Below are positions 42,293 through 51,221 of a stretch of DNA of 64,000 bases, piece by piece. The position numbers were made by a program, and so were the translations under genes. Under the pieces are notes generated by a model that saw nothing but the letters and a program-made list of their open reading frames with translations, did no database searches and was not told where the DNA came from. Positions within the stretch are counted from its first letter, which is position 1, and every line of letters begins with the position of its first letter. This stretch comes from CAYVAP01 sp964343195 (GTDB taxonomy: Bacteria > Bacteroidota > Bacteroidia > J057), in NCBI GenBank assembly GCA_964343195.1, contig CAYFIR010000008.1:62001-126000 (forward strand), written 5' to 3'.

Positions 42293-43135
42293 TCAGCTTT
42301 TAGCCTTCAGCCATTCTACCAATTCAGGTAAGACCTCGCCGCTCGGTCCCTGCAAATGAACTCCTCGCACACTTTTTAGGGCCATTTCGCTGAAACGATT
42401 TTCCACCGGGTTGACGTCGAAGAATGGGATGCCTTCGTGGCGGGCCTTCATGGCCAACTGGTTGGGCAAATTCGTGGCGCCAGAGGTACCGACGGTGATG
42501 AACAGGGTGCAATCGTTCATGGCTTCATGGGCACTGACGAAGCTGAAATACTCCTCGTTGTAGTATTCATCAAACCACAGCACATGAGGCCGGGTCAGCT
42601 CCCCGCAGTTGGGGCAGCGCAATAGCTCCAGTTCCTCCGGCGAGAGGTCGCTCTCACGGTCTTTGGGGGCAATCCCATCGGGAAAAGCATAGAGGTTGTA
42701 GGTGCATTCCGCCCCGCAGCGCACGAATTCCAAACTGCCGTGAATCAGGTAAGTGCGGTCTAGGCTGTTACCCGCACGGAGGTGCAGCCCGTCCACATTC
42801 TGGGTGATGAGGGTGAAGCGATCCCCGAACATCTGTTCCAGTTCAACTACCGCATGATGGCCAGCATTAGGTTTGGCCTGTTGGCAGACCGTCCGCCGAA
42901 AGAGGAACCACTTCCAGACTTCCTCCGGCTGTTGCTGAAACATCGCAAAGGTGCCGATGTCCTGTGGCTTGTAATTTTGGCTGCCGACGCGCCAGTAGCC
43001 TTCCGGCCCACGAAAGGTCGGGATGCCACTCTCAGCGGAGATCCCCGCACCGGAGAGGATAATGATGCGGCCCTCGCCTTCGAGAAATTCGGAGAGGAGG
43101 GCTTTGGCGTATGCAGTGAGGTGGTTTGGGTTCAT
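42293..43135 (-). CDS. Sir2-family NAD-dependent protein deacylase
   Basis: The 280-residue protein has the NAD-binding GAGISAESGIPTFRG, TQNVDGLH, the catalytic His in LIHGSLEF, and zinc Cys pairs (RCGAEC and CPNCG). Its length and motifs fit bacterial CobB/SirTM-like deacylases that remove acyl groups from lysine using NAD. Its base composition looks like the host rather than the AT-rich cluster upstream. It is therefore probably a housekeeping gene and not a SIR2 effector of the neighbouring system, though it lies on the same strand only 40-750 bp downstream. Confidence 0.92.
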   Translation of the reverse strand: MNPNHLTAYAKALLSEFLEGEGRIIILSGAGISAESGIPTFRGPEGYWRVGSQNYKPQDIGTFAMFQQQPEEVWKWFLFRRTVCQQAKPNAGHHAVVELEQMFGDRFTLITQNVDGLHLRAGNSLDRTYLIHGSLEFVRCGAECTYNLYAFPDGIAPKDRESDLSPEELELLRCPNCGELTRPHVLWFDEYYNEEYFSFVSAHEAMNDCTLFITVGTSGATNLPNQLAMKARHEGIPFFDVNPVENRFSEMALKSVRGVHLQGPSGEVLPELVEWLKAKS

Positions 43136-43173
43136 TTCTGGAAAGGTGTAGAGATTCTTTTTGAATCGGTATT

Positions 43174-43413
43174 TTATAGCAGGCTATCTGGAGCTTGTCC
43201 ATCAACGGATACGACCCTGATCTGCTTAGCGGGAAACCATTCCACTTTCCCATCACCATCGCAACAGAAAACAGCCTCTACGCGCCCATTGTTGGTTTCA
43301 CTCCCCACATCACCAAGCAACCAGTGGGGCTTTTTTGACTCGTATAGCCCAAAGCCCGTTCCCAATAGGACATATTGCTTACCCGTTTCTCGTTGTTCAA
43401 TGATGGTCGCCAT
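43174..43413 (-). CDS. Small hypothetical protein
   Basis: This 79-residue protein has no signal peptide or membrane segment. It is beta-rich in appearance (YVLLGTGFGLYES, VEAVFCCDGDGKVEWF, IRVVSVDGQ). A Gly-Phe-Gly turn and the late CCDGDG stretch are distinctive. I recognise no family. It lies 13 bases after the preceding small ORF and 38 bases before the Sir2 gene, on the same strand. Confidence 0.45.
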   Translation of the reverse strand: MATIIEQRETGKQYVLLGTGFGLYESKKPHWLLGDVGSETNNGRVEAVFCCDGDGKVEWFPAKQIRVVSVDGQAPDSLL

Positions 43414-43426
43414 GGTTATGCTATTT

Positions 43427-43642
43427 CTATTTTGACATGTGATTTAATCCCTGGGATAATCGCCTTCCCAACTCATTATCCCTCAATCGGAACCTCCTCA
43501 CTTTATCCGCCCGGTGAACAAAGATGTCTCCGTGAGACTGCCAGAACTTTCTGGGGCGATGCTCGATTTCCTGAATCTCTTTTACGGGATACTCAAATTT
43601 CGATTCCCGACCGAAAAGGCCAATCAACACAAGCGTAAGCAT
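43427..43642 (-). CDS. Short ORF, hydrophobic start and basic tail
   Basis: This 71-codon frame starts with a short hydrophobic run (LTLVLIGLFG) followed by a charged region (KFEYPVKEIQEIEHRPRKFW and many Arg). It is in the same reading frame as the ORF just upstream, separated only by a TAG and seven codons. It could be a separate gene, the broken 3' part of a single membrane protein, or noise. Confidence 0.3.
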   Translation of the reverse strand: MLTLVLIGLFGRESKFEYPVKEIQEIEHRPRKFWQSHGDIFVHRADKVRRFRLRDNELGRRLSQGLNHMSK

Positions 43643-43666
43643 GTTGCCTACTTGTTCAAATCGATA

Positions 43667-43882
43667 CTAATATGGGTTTTGCACCTCACTAAATAACGCA
43701 CTTAAAAATCCCCCAACCCCTATCCCGATAAGCAAATTACCATGAGTTTCCCACTTGTAAAGTCCCGTTATCTCCCCGAATAGAGCTAACAGTGCAGTTA
43801 CCGGGATGACGCTCAGTATTCCTACCCATAATCGAAGCAAGACCGGGTAGCACCAACAGCAATAAATATCCACTACTATCAC
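43667..43882 (-). CDS. Small membrane protein overlapping the radical SAM gene
   Basis: The 71-codon frame begins with GTG overlapping the radical SAM stop by two bases. It has two hydrophobic segments (YPVLLRLWVGILSVIPVTAL and NLLIGIGVGGFLSALFS) with a loop GEITGLYKWETHG. The overlap and the AT-rich composition suggest it ends the seven-gene cluster. It is followed by a TAG and an in-frame continuation. Function unknown. Confidence 0.4.
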   Translation of the reverse strand: MIVVDIYCCWCYPVLLRLWVGILSVIPVTALLALFGEITGLYKWETHGNLLIGIGVGGFLSALFSEVQNPY

Positions 43883-45912
43883 ACGGTATTTTGTGGAGCC
43901 ATTCTGGTTACCGAATCTGGCCCTCTTTCTTCATAGTCATAGGTGAGAGTTAAATCTATAAACTGATCTGTATTGATCAAATGGTCATACTTCTGCTTCA
44001 ATTCCAAATAGTCTTTATCGCTGCTCTTCACATCGTCTCGGGAAATGGTATAATGCTCCAGTAGTTTGCGAATTTTTCTATTGCTAGTTTTTGACTTGAT
44101 GTCTGAGAAGTCGTTGGATTCAATGATCTTTTTTGCTTCAATCGCTTCAGGTTCACTTAGAGAGTAGAACAAATTTTTCCATTGTGGAGTTAATCCTAAC
44201 TCTACCTCGAATAATTTTCTATAAATAATATAGGTTTCAGGCATATACAGAATTTCAAAGAATTCCTTTTCATTCTTTCCATAAGCTTTTTCAAAGAAAC
44301 TTCTTCCAGGCGGAACAATACCTCTCGTAACATTGCTAATAGACTGAATCGCCCTAATAAATTTCTTGTTCCAAAATTTCCCAATGAACTGTCTGTGTTT
44401 GGCCTCTTCTCCAAATAGGGGAATGTACTTCATTGGGAAAGAGTAGATATGGATATCGAGATCTTCAGACAGATTTACATTTAGCTCCATCCGGTGATAC
44501 AGATGTTCAGGCCTGTCTTTGAAATTAAACAGTAAGTAGTTGGAAAGCCGGTCAATGCCATGTTTAGCTGCCAGTTGGACAGCATGTTCATACTGGTTTT
44601 TCATACCCCAGTAATCAAATGCAATCCTCAAAGGATGAATGGGTATTTCACTAATCAGCTTCATGATCTCATCTGTGACATACCTTGCATCTGTACCTTG
44701 ATTGAAATCTACAAAGCGCTGTTTCGGAGTTTTATCTCTTAGTTTTTCATAAAAGGGCTTTAGTTTCTCATATGCCTTGATCACATTTTCTTTTTCATAA
44801 GACTGCCTCTCTGTGAGATTATACGCTTGGTAGATATCATAAACCTTCTGGGCAGTTTTGCCTTGTACACGTTTGTCTATGAAATTTTCCAGTAATTCAT
44901 AAATACGATTCAAGTAGGCCTTGTCATTCTTTCCTTCCTTCAGGTTTCGGACAGCTATATCCAACTGGTTGGGTTCCACATACATAGCGCCTTTGACAAA
45001 GCCCATATCTTTGATTTCCTGAATAATTTCAGGGAACTTGGGAGAGGCGAGAACGTTATTGTCCATCAAAAGAAGGTGCTGCTGTTCGCCATATAGCTCC
45101 TTAATGGTTTCAAATTTTCCTTTGGTGGATATTTTTTCTTTGTAGGTAGGTTCAAGGATTGGCACAGAACAAAAGGCACAGGTCCGCGTGCAGCCCTTGG
45201 TCATGAAGGTGAAGTAGGCACTACCTGTCGGATACTTGTATGAGATCTCATCCAGGATGGAATAATCGAGGGGGAGATTGTCTATGATTAGAGATTTTGC
45301 AGCTTTCAGGTTGGGATCGAGCATCCCTGGCTTGTCCAGAAGCCCTTCAATGGGTTTAATTCTGGTTTCTTCTTCAACCTCTTTGGGCAGGAGGGAAGCT
45401 AGTACGCCACCAACTTTTAATTCACTTAGATCTTTGACAAGGCACTTGGCATCTTTAATGGCTTGGACGGTAACATCCCAATAGAAGGTAAACAAAGTGG
45501 TAACATATACTCTATCCCACTTGAGTTCGTCTATGAAGGTTCCTTTTTTGTGGTACGCGGTATACTGTTTCAACCAAACTTCAATAAGTGCAAGGGGGAA
45601 GTTCTCATCCTTTCCTTCCTTGAGATCCTCTAAAAAGGCTTTGAGCTTGGTTTTGTGCCCCGTCTTGATGAGAGTCTGGATTTCATTTTCCTTCTTTTTC
45701 CAAAGAATTTGCGTGCAGACTTGTCCGAGCTTTTCGATACAATCGCTAACGATCTGATCAAACATAAACTTATCAACATCTCCCTTGTAAAAGGTAACAT
45801 CGTCCCCCAACATCCGGTGGTAGGTAGCGATTTTCATCAAACCGATAGGAGGATACTTGTTTTTGTATCCGGGTTCTATGAGGAGGATGTTTCGTTTGGT
45901 AGGTGAAGACAT
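43879..45912 (-). CDS. Radical SAM enzyme with N-terminal B12-binding-like domain
   Basis: The 677-residue protein begins NILLIEPGYKNKYPPIGLMK, the start of a cobalamin-binding-like domain. The radical SAM domain has the iron-sulfur motif CTRTCAFC within KGCTRTCAFCSVP near residues 240-250, and a later FVDFNQGTDARYVTDE segment. The length is longer than small radical SAM proteins, and an all-helical C-terminal part (from about 470) is unassigned. It lacks the features of viperin. The reaction is unknown; base or small-molecule modification is possible. It lies nine bases after the second GHKL gene, at the end of the NurA-HerA cluster. Confidence 0.75.
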   Translation of the reverse strand: MSSPTKRNILLIEPGYKNKYPPIGLMKIATYHRMLGDDVTFYKGDVDKFMFDQIVSDCIEKLGQVCTQILWKKKENEIQTLIKTGHKTKLKAFLEDLKEGKDENFPLALIEVWLKQYTAYHKKGTFIDELKWDRVYVTTLFTFYWDVTVQAIKDAKCLVKDLSELKVGGVLASLLPKEVEEETRIKPIEGLLDKPGMLDPNLKAAKSLIIDNLPLDYSILDEISYKYPTGSAYFTFMTKGCTRTCAFCSVPILEPTYKEKISTKGKFETIKELYGEQQHLLLMDNNVLASPKFPEIIQEIKDMGFVKGAMYVEPNQLDIAVRNLKEGKNDKAYLNRIYELLENFIDKRVQGKTAQKVYDIYQAYNLTERQSYEKENVIKAYEKLKPFYEKLRDKTPKQRFVDFNQGTDARYVTDEIMKLISEIPIHPLRIAFDYWGMKNQYEHAVQLAAKHGIDRLSNYLLFNFKDRPEHLYHRMELNVNLSEDLDIHIYSFPMKYIPLFGEEAKHRQFIGKFWNKKFIRAIQSISNVTRGIVPPGRSFFEKAYGKNEKEFFEILYMPETYIIYRKLFEVELGLTPQWKNLFYSLSEPEAIEAKKIIESNDFSDIKSKTSNRKIRKLLEHYTISRDDVKSSDKDYLELKQKYDHLINTDQFIDLTLTYDYEERGPDSVTRMAPQNTV

Positions 45913-45921
45913 ACTGAGGAA

Positions 45922-47463
45922 TTAGTTGTAGCGTTCCGCAATTTTCTTTTTCAAAGATTCTGCGTCTTGAATTTTTAGTTCTCTATTAATGATCTCGAAT
46001 ATTTCCCGTACGACTTTTCTACAATCGTCCTGCAATTGGGAGAGAGGAAATGAAAAAGACTGAGAAGGTACTCCTGTTTCATAAATGGATTCATCAATTT
46101 TTATATCCTCCTCACCAATAATTTGTCGATAGACCACTGAAAGAGAATAGTTCTCCGTAGCTTTTTCTTTGAGCTTTGTGATTTGCTGTGCAGAAGTATT
46201 GGCTTTCTTTTTAAGGTCCTTTATTTTTTCTTCTTCGTATTCAATTTGCCTATCAGTCAATTTTCCAGATTTTCTCTCCTCCTCAAATTTCGCTGCTTCT
46301 TTTTTATACTTTTTAATATCGTCAAGACGGTTATGCAGTTGGGAAGAATCTTGGGTCAAAGTTCCAAGAGAAGCAAACTCTTGCTTTAAATGTTTTTCAA
46401 AATAGGAGACAGTTTTAGAGTCATTAAAGTAATCTCTTCTAGCGTTAGGGGTAAAACCGCTACCAATTGCATGAACTTCTCCTATATAATTGAGGTTCTG
46501 TCGAGACTGGCCAAAGAATCGACTTAAAGTCAGTAAATTGCCTATGGCAATATTTTCTTTTCGTAAGCGAATGCCTCTTTCAATATTTTCATCTGGGATT
46601 TGGTAATTAAGTTGATTTGTTAGTCCAAACCAACCAATAGCAACTATTTCTCCTTCTTCATCTAAAATGTGAAAGGGAACAACATCCAGCAGCTTTGAAA
46701 ACTCTTCTCCTCTCTTCCAGAAAATGGATTTATAAGGTTTAAACAGTTTTTTTTCATTTAAATTTAGATGAACATCATACTCATCTATCGCGACCCTATT
46801 ATCTTTATAGTAGTTGTAAATTTTTTCTTTCCATTCTTTTGGGAATTTAGGATTGAAAGGAATAGGTGCTACCATAGAGAGGTAGTCCGCAACTGATAGT
46901 ATGTCTAAGAGGGTCTCATTGGTTACAGCTAATAGCTTTACAACAAAAAAGTGGCTCTCTTTTGGTGCGGTTTCTTCTTTCAAATGGGTAATCGCACTAA
47001 TCACTGCTGCTGCGTCTCGTGTGTCAGCCTTATTATCAATGATTTGTCTAAGTTGCTTGGCATTCAGAGTAATTATACTCTTGATAGTTTCGCCCTGATA
47101 AGAAGTTTCAAAGATAAGTTTTTCGCAATACCCTAAGCCTCCCAATCGACCAATCCCTCTGAATCCTTTTCTTTTCTCTCTGTCCTTTTGGGAGTTGGCA
47201 ACATCACCTAGAAAGTTCAGCACATTTTCGCTTTTAATACCTGTCGCATTATCTTCAATTGATATCCGTCTGCTTTCTTTATCAATGGTAATATTGATCT
47301 CTCCATCAGATTTTCTTTTTAGTATTTTGTCTTCTACTGCAATGTCTATCTGGTCCGCAGCATTTTGGACGTACTCTCTGAATATGAAGCGAGCGTCCTC
47401 ATACATCCCGAGTGTCAAGGTTTCTATGACATTTTTGCCAATATGTGGGGAAAAAGTCGTCAT
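45922..47463 (-). CDS. GHKL (Hsp90-fold) ATPase, paralogue b
   Basis: The 513-residue protein has the Bergerat ATP fold: N-box with Glu30, Asn34 and Asp37 in REYVQNAADQID, G1 box DNATGI (71-76) and G2 box KGFRGIGRLGG (99-109). The late motif NARRDYF is shared with its paralogue. A coiled-coil and Lys/Glu-rich region fills about residues 375-440. ATPases of this class (Hsp90, MutL, MORC) close like clamps on binding ATP. It has the same length and layout as the gene at 49680. Its start overlaps the upstream stop by four bases (ATGA). Partner and substrate unknown. Confidence 0.85.
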   Translation of the reverse strand: MTTFSPHIGKNVIETLTLGMYEDARFIFREYVQNAADQIDIAVEDKILKRKSDGEINITIDKESRRISIEDNATGIKSENVLNFLGDVANSQKDREKRKGFRGIGRLGGLGYCEKLIFETSYQGETIKSIITLNAKQLRQIIDNKADTRDAAAVISAITHLKEETAPKESHFFVVKLLAVTNETLLDILSVADYLSMVAPIPFNPKFPKEWKEKIYNYYKDNRVAIDEYDVHLNLNEKKLFKPYKSIFWKRGEEFSKLLDVVPFHILDEEGEIVAIGWFGLTNQLNYQIPDENIERGIRLRKENIAIGNLLTLSRFFGQSRQNLNYIGEVHAIGSGFTPNARRDYFNDSKTVSYFEKHLKQEFASLGTLTQDSSQLHNRLDDIKKYKKEAAKFEEERKSGKLTDRQIEYEEEKIKDLKKKANTSAQQITKLKEKATENYSLSVVYRQIIGEEDIKIDESIYETGVPSQSFSFPLSQLQDDCRKVVREIFEIINRELKIQDAESLKKKIAERYN

Positions 47464-48341
47464 AACCAGCTATACTTCAGAACATTAAAATGGTTTTTTA
47501 CTTCCTGCGGTACGTTTTGGATATCATACTCATCATGTGCATGATAAATGTTCGCATTTGTCAGCCTAAACACAACATACACATCATGTTCTAGGTCGTA
47601 TGAATAGTAGTTACTATTCCCAAAAGTTTTGTCATATCTTTCGTCCAGTAGTTCCTGTGCTCTTGCAGTGTCTTCCTCACTTGGGTCATAACAACTCAGT
47701 TGGGAGATAAACTCACGGTCTCGCCCCCCCGCAACCCAAGCCTTCCATGCTTCTTTATTCCCATGAGGACTTAAATCATGCTTGAAGTGATGTTCAAACA
47801 ACAATCTAAATTGGTCAAAAAATGCTTCAAGACTATTTCCCCTATCTGCAATTACAGCACGGTGGCCAATAGTTGTACTATCTGCTTCCGTTTCAAGAAT
47901 ATCTGAGTCGTTCCAAAGATATTGGAAGGAAAAAATAGTATTCTTTTCGTCCGGGGTGTTGTGGAGGTAAGAAACTAGATAACCAACTTCTCTTTTTGTT
48001 TCTTCATTGAAATGAGATTTTACTTGATTGGGTTCTGTTGAAAGAGCAGGAATATCTTTTTCTGGGTATGAAATTTTCTTACTACCAATATTTCCTAAAA
48101 AATCATAAACCGAGTGCCCAATTGCCCAAAATTCACTTGGTATATCTGTATAAGGAAATCCATTGATCATTTGACGAATCAATTCATCATTAATTAAAAT
48201 GAGATATGTATCTAAGCCCTTAATCAGGTCAGGAACCTTACGTAAAATACCCCAATATTGATGCTGATTTGCTTGATAGTCTTCTTTATCCCAGATAAAA
48301 GCAGAGATGTCTAATGTGGGTATGAAAGCTTGATTAACCAT
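47460..48341 (-). CDS. Unknown protein of the NurA-HerA-GHKL cluster
   Basis: The 293-residue soluble protein has no signal peptide, membrane segment or motif that I recognise. It is rich in aromatic and acidic residues, with the segments DISAFIWDKEDYQANQHQYW near the start, RLLFEHHFKHDLSPHGNKEAW in the middle and YYSYDLEHDVYVVFRLTNAN near the end. Its start overlaps the ATPase gene by eight bases and its end overlaps the next GHKL gene by four, so it belongs to the unit. It may be a sensor or effector; this is a guess from context. Confidence 0.7.
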   Translation of the reverse strand: MVNQAFIPTLDISAFIWDKEDYQANQHQYWGILRKVPDLIKGLDTYLILINDELIRQMINGFPYTDIPSEFWAIGHSVYDFLGNIGSKKISYPEKDIPALSTEPNQVKSHFNEETKREVGYLVSYLHNTPDEKNTIFSFQYLWNDSDILETEADSTTIGHRAVIADRGNSLEAFFDQFRLLFEHHFKHDLSPHGNKEAWKAWVAGGRDREFISQLSCYDPSEEDTARAQELLDERYDKTFGNSNYYSYDLEHDVYVVFRLTNANIYHAHDEYDIQNVPQEVKNHFNVLKYSWL

Positions 48342-49683
48342 GGTGGCTTCTTTTTTTCATTTGAGCTTCAATGATTGCCCTCATTTCTCCCTTTGATTCT
48401 TCGATAAAATCTTTAGGGTAATAATTGAGGATTGTACCGTAGTCATCCAGTTCCAGTGTTCTGAATAGCCCTTTTTCAATGAATGTCAAATTAATTTGAT
48501 CATCCATTTGGTTCGTTTGATCCTCTGCAATTCTCCTCCTCATCCGGGTAATGAAATGGCTGCTATGCGTCTCAACAATAACTCTTTTTCCTTGAAGTGT
48601 GAGGCTATACAGAAAATCATAGAGTGAGCTTTGAACCTTGGGGTGAAGATGAATTTCAGGCTGTTCGACGATTAAGATTCCGTCATTGGGCATTAACAAT
48701 CCCTGAACAATGATCGGTAATATCTGGCTGATCCCATATCCGACATGTTTGATATTGGTTTTCAACCCAACTTCATCTTCCAAAAAGACCTTATAGACAT
48801 CAGCTATTTTCTCTGAGAAAATTTTTCCACCAACTTTGCACACATCACATAACCAGTAGTTGACAGCTTCTAGCAATGTACCGCTCTTTTCCTGGTATTC
48901 CAGTGCCTGGTTTTCACTTTTGATAGAGGGATAAATAACTTCTTCTGACTCGGACTCCATAAGAATCTGTGCAGTATATTCTCCACGAATACCTACCCAT
49001 TTTCCGGTACTGGAGGCACTGTACTCATACTTTGGATCTTCTCGCGATGGACCAATATAAAAAAGTAAACTGAACACTTTATCCACTCCCTTTTTCAGCC
49101 AATCGATATCAAAGAGCTCCTTCCCAGTCTCTGGTTTATGCCAAGCAAGAGGAAATATTGAAACGAAGTCTACTGCACCCTGTTGTTTATGATGCATTAG
49201 GCTTTTTCCAAACAGTTCAACATTGGAGTCTATCTTGTAATTTTTGTCTTCTAGGAGATCTAAAGTAAGTATTTTCTCGTTATCGTCACTGTTTTCTGGC
49301 GGGTAAATCAATGCAGAAAAATAAGAAATGAGGATTCGATTATCTAATACTTGAAACCGAACTGATAATTTGGTTTCCCTTGAGCCAATTAGGATGCTGG
49401 GTAAGTTTATGTCACTATTGTTAAGTACTATTTCAAATGAGATTTCTTTATGTGTGTCCTGGCCGAATATGGCATCTGTTACATTTCTCAAATGATAATA
49501 GGGCCCTTGCAACTCCAATACGCTTGTGGTAGAACTTTTTTCTAATGTCTGCTTTAGCAATAGAAGGAACTGCACAAAAGAAGACTTACCCGAACTATTC
49601 ACCCCTGACAAAACTGTCATGGGCTTTATTTCAAACTCATGTAGGCGTTGGATCGACTTGAAATTTTCGATAGATATTTTCAT
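48334..49683 (-). CDS. AAA ATPase with DUF3696 domain
   Basis: The 449-residue protein starts MKISIENFKSIQ, typical of SMC/Rad50-like ABC ATPases. Walker A is GVNSSGKSS (27-35). Near the C-terminus are Walker B VEQPEIHLHP and ETHSSHF with the switch His. The last 45 residues (FRTLELDDYGTILNYYP) match DUF3696. ATPases of this type occur in OLD-like and other anti-phage systems next to nucleases. It overlaps both neighbours (ATGA with the upstream GHKL stop, eight bases with the downstream gene). Confidence 0.88.
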   Translation of the reverse strand: MKISIENFKSIQRLHEFEIKPMTVLSGVNSSGKSSFVQFLLLLKQTLEKSSTTSVLELQGPYYHLRNVTDAIFGQDTHKEISFEIVLNNSDINLPSILIGSRETKLSVRFQVLDNRILISYFSALIYPPENSDDNEKILTLDLLEDKNYKIDSNVELFGKSLMHHKQQGAVDFVSIFPLAWHKPETGKELFDIDWLKKGVDKVFSLLFYIGPSREDPKYEYSASSTGKWVGIRGEYTAQILMESESEEVIYPSIKSENQALEYQEKSGTLLEAVNYWLCDVCKVGGKIFSEKIADVYKVFLEDEVGLKTNIKHVGYGISQILPIIVQGLLMPNDGILIVEQPEIHLHPKVQSSLYDFLYSLTLQGKRVIVETHSSHFITRMRRRIAEDQTNQMDDQINLTFIEKGLFRTLELDDYGTILNYYPKDFIEESKGEMRAIIEAQMKKRSHHG

Positions 49684-51221
49684 TGCAACTCCTCCTTGAT
49701 TTTCTCCTTCACAATATTAGCCAAATCCTTAGGAAGCACATTGTCTATTACCCCTAAAATACGAGAAACCAGCTTCTTCTCCTTTCTGTTTAAACGGGAG
49801 ATATCGTCCGTAATCAACTTGGGCTTCCCATTGCTAGAGGGAGGGGTATAGACATCTATTTCGGGTTCAGAAGCGCCAACCAGTTTCTCCAGCACCTTTT
49901 TTTGTGCGGCAGGAGACTCCACCGCTTTGGACTTCACTTTCTCTAGTTCCCGAACGGCAGATTCGGCCTTTTCCTTTTTGGCTTCATACTTCTCCTTATA
50001 CTCGGTTTCCTCCTTTTTATCGGAAAACCCAGACTTTGCCTTTTCTTGGTATTCTTCCGTAAAAGAGGTGAAACTATCGATCTTTCTCTTTTCTCCCCTA
50101 ACCTTGGAAGAGAAATAGTACAGCTTGTGTAATTCATCAAACTTGCATCTGACTGCCTTTTCAAAAGCCTTCAGCGATTCATTCTCTAAAAAATAGTCCC
50201 TTCTGGCATTCGGGATCAGGTCAGGACTCACACAATGGATTTCTCCAAAAAAGTACTTTGTCCCTCTTGGCTCTTTGAATAATTTGACTAATGAATCTTC
50301 TAGCCCAACTTGGATGTTTCCTTTACGTAGTCGGATACTTCTGGCAATATTGATAGATGGGATTACTTTCTCGAACTTTGAAATACTGTGCCATCCCCAT
50401 GCCAAGAGTTGACTCTTCACCCTTATTTCAAAAAACTCGACCCCATAGACTTCGTCAATCTTTCTTTTGTTGCCAGGGTCTCCTTGATAAATACTGGTTG
50501 TGTAGCTTTTGAAAACTTGATCTTTATTCAAAAAAATCTGGTATTCATCCAGAGAGGTATTCAGATCTCTAGCCTTGTCATAAATTTGCCCTTTGTATAT
50601 AAAACCTTTGTTAAATGGAACAGGTGAAACCATTGACAGATAGAGATAAACAGACTCTTTATCCAACAATTGATTATTAGATATTCCCTCAAGCGAGACT
50701 TTAAAATAGTGAGAATTAGGGTCTTCACTCTCCGTTAGGAAGGTTGTAACATCGTCTATGACCTCTGTTGCTTCTTCTTTTTGAGAGCGATTGTTGATGA
50801 TCGCTTTTAATTTCCTTGAATCCCAAATAAGCCGGGATTTTATGGGTTCTCCCTCATAGCTGGTTTCAAAGATCAATTTATCGCAGTAAGCTAATCCTCC
50901 CAAGCGACCAATTCCGCGGAATCCTTTGTTTTTGGTTCGATCTTTTTTGGATTGGGCAATGTCTTTGAGAGTTGAGCCGACTTGGATAGATTCAATGCCT
51001 GTTGCATTATCAAAAATGGAAATAGATCTTTCTGTTGGATTGATATTGATTTCAATTTGGCCTTCTCTTGAGCCATTGAGCAGACCCATTTCAACTGCCT
51101 TATCGATTTGGTCAGCACTATTTTGAATATATTCTCGAAATATGAAACGTGCGTCTTCATACATCCCTAAAGTCAGAGATTCGATGACATCCTTACCAAT
51201 TTTTGTTTGTGAGCTAGCCAT
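49680..51221 (-). CDS. GHKL (Hsp90-fold) ATPase, paralogue a
   Basis: This 513-residue protein matches paralogue b along its whole length in layout. It has the N-box with Glu, Asn and Asp in REYIQNSADQID, DNATGI, KGFRGIGRLGG and NARRDYF at the same positions within a few residues. A long coiled-coil region (about 365-430) precedes the C-terminal tail. The two are clear duplicates of moderate age: motifs kept, other positions diverged. Two different clamps could form a heterodimer. The start overlaps the HerA stop by eight bases. Confidence 0.85.
   Translation of the reverse strand: MASSQTKIGKDVIESLTLGMYEDARFIFREYIQNSADQIDKAVEMGLLNGSREGQIEININPTERSISIFDNATGIESIQVGSTLKDIAQSKKDRTKNKGFRGIGRLGGLAYCDKLIFETSYEGEPIKSRLIWDSRKLKAIINNRSQKEEATEVIDDVTTFLTESEDPNSHYFKVSLEGISNNQLLDKESVYLYLSMVSPVPFNKGFIYKGQIYDKARDLNTSLDEYQIFLNKDQVFKSYTTSIYQGDPGNKRKIDEVYGVEFFEIRVKSQLLAWGWHSISKFEKVIPSINIARSIRLRKGNIQVGLEDSLVKLFKEPRGTKYFFGEIHCVSPDLIPNARRDYFLENESLKAFEKAVRCKFDELHKLYYFSSKVRGEKRKIDSFTSFTEEYQEKAKSGFSDKKEETEYKEKYEAKKEKAESAVRELEKVKSKAVESPAAQKKVLEKLVGASEPEIDVYTPPSSNGKPKLITDDISRLNRKEKKLVSRILGVIDNVLPKDLANIVKEKIKEELQ

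Noticed and set aside
42293..43135. Sir2 gene as part of a SIR2-HerA defence system
   Set aside because: It has the complete CobB-like catalytic and zinc motifs of a housekeeping deacylase, host-like composition, and is separated from the cluster by small ORFs.
43879..45912. Viperin-type antiviral enzyme
   Set aside because: The protein has a B12-binding-like N-terminus, a length of 677 residues and a different cluster context; the viperin signature is not seen.
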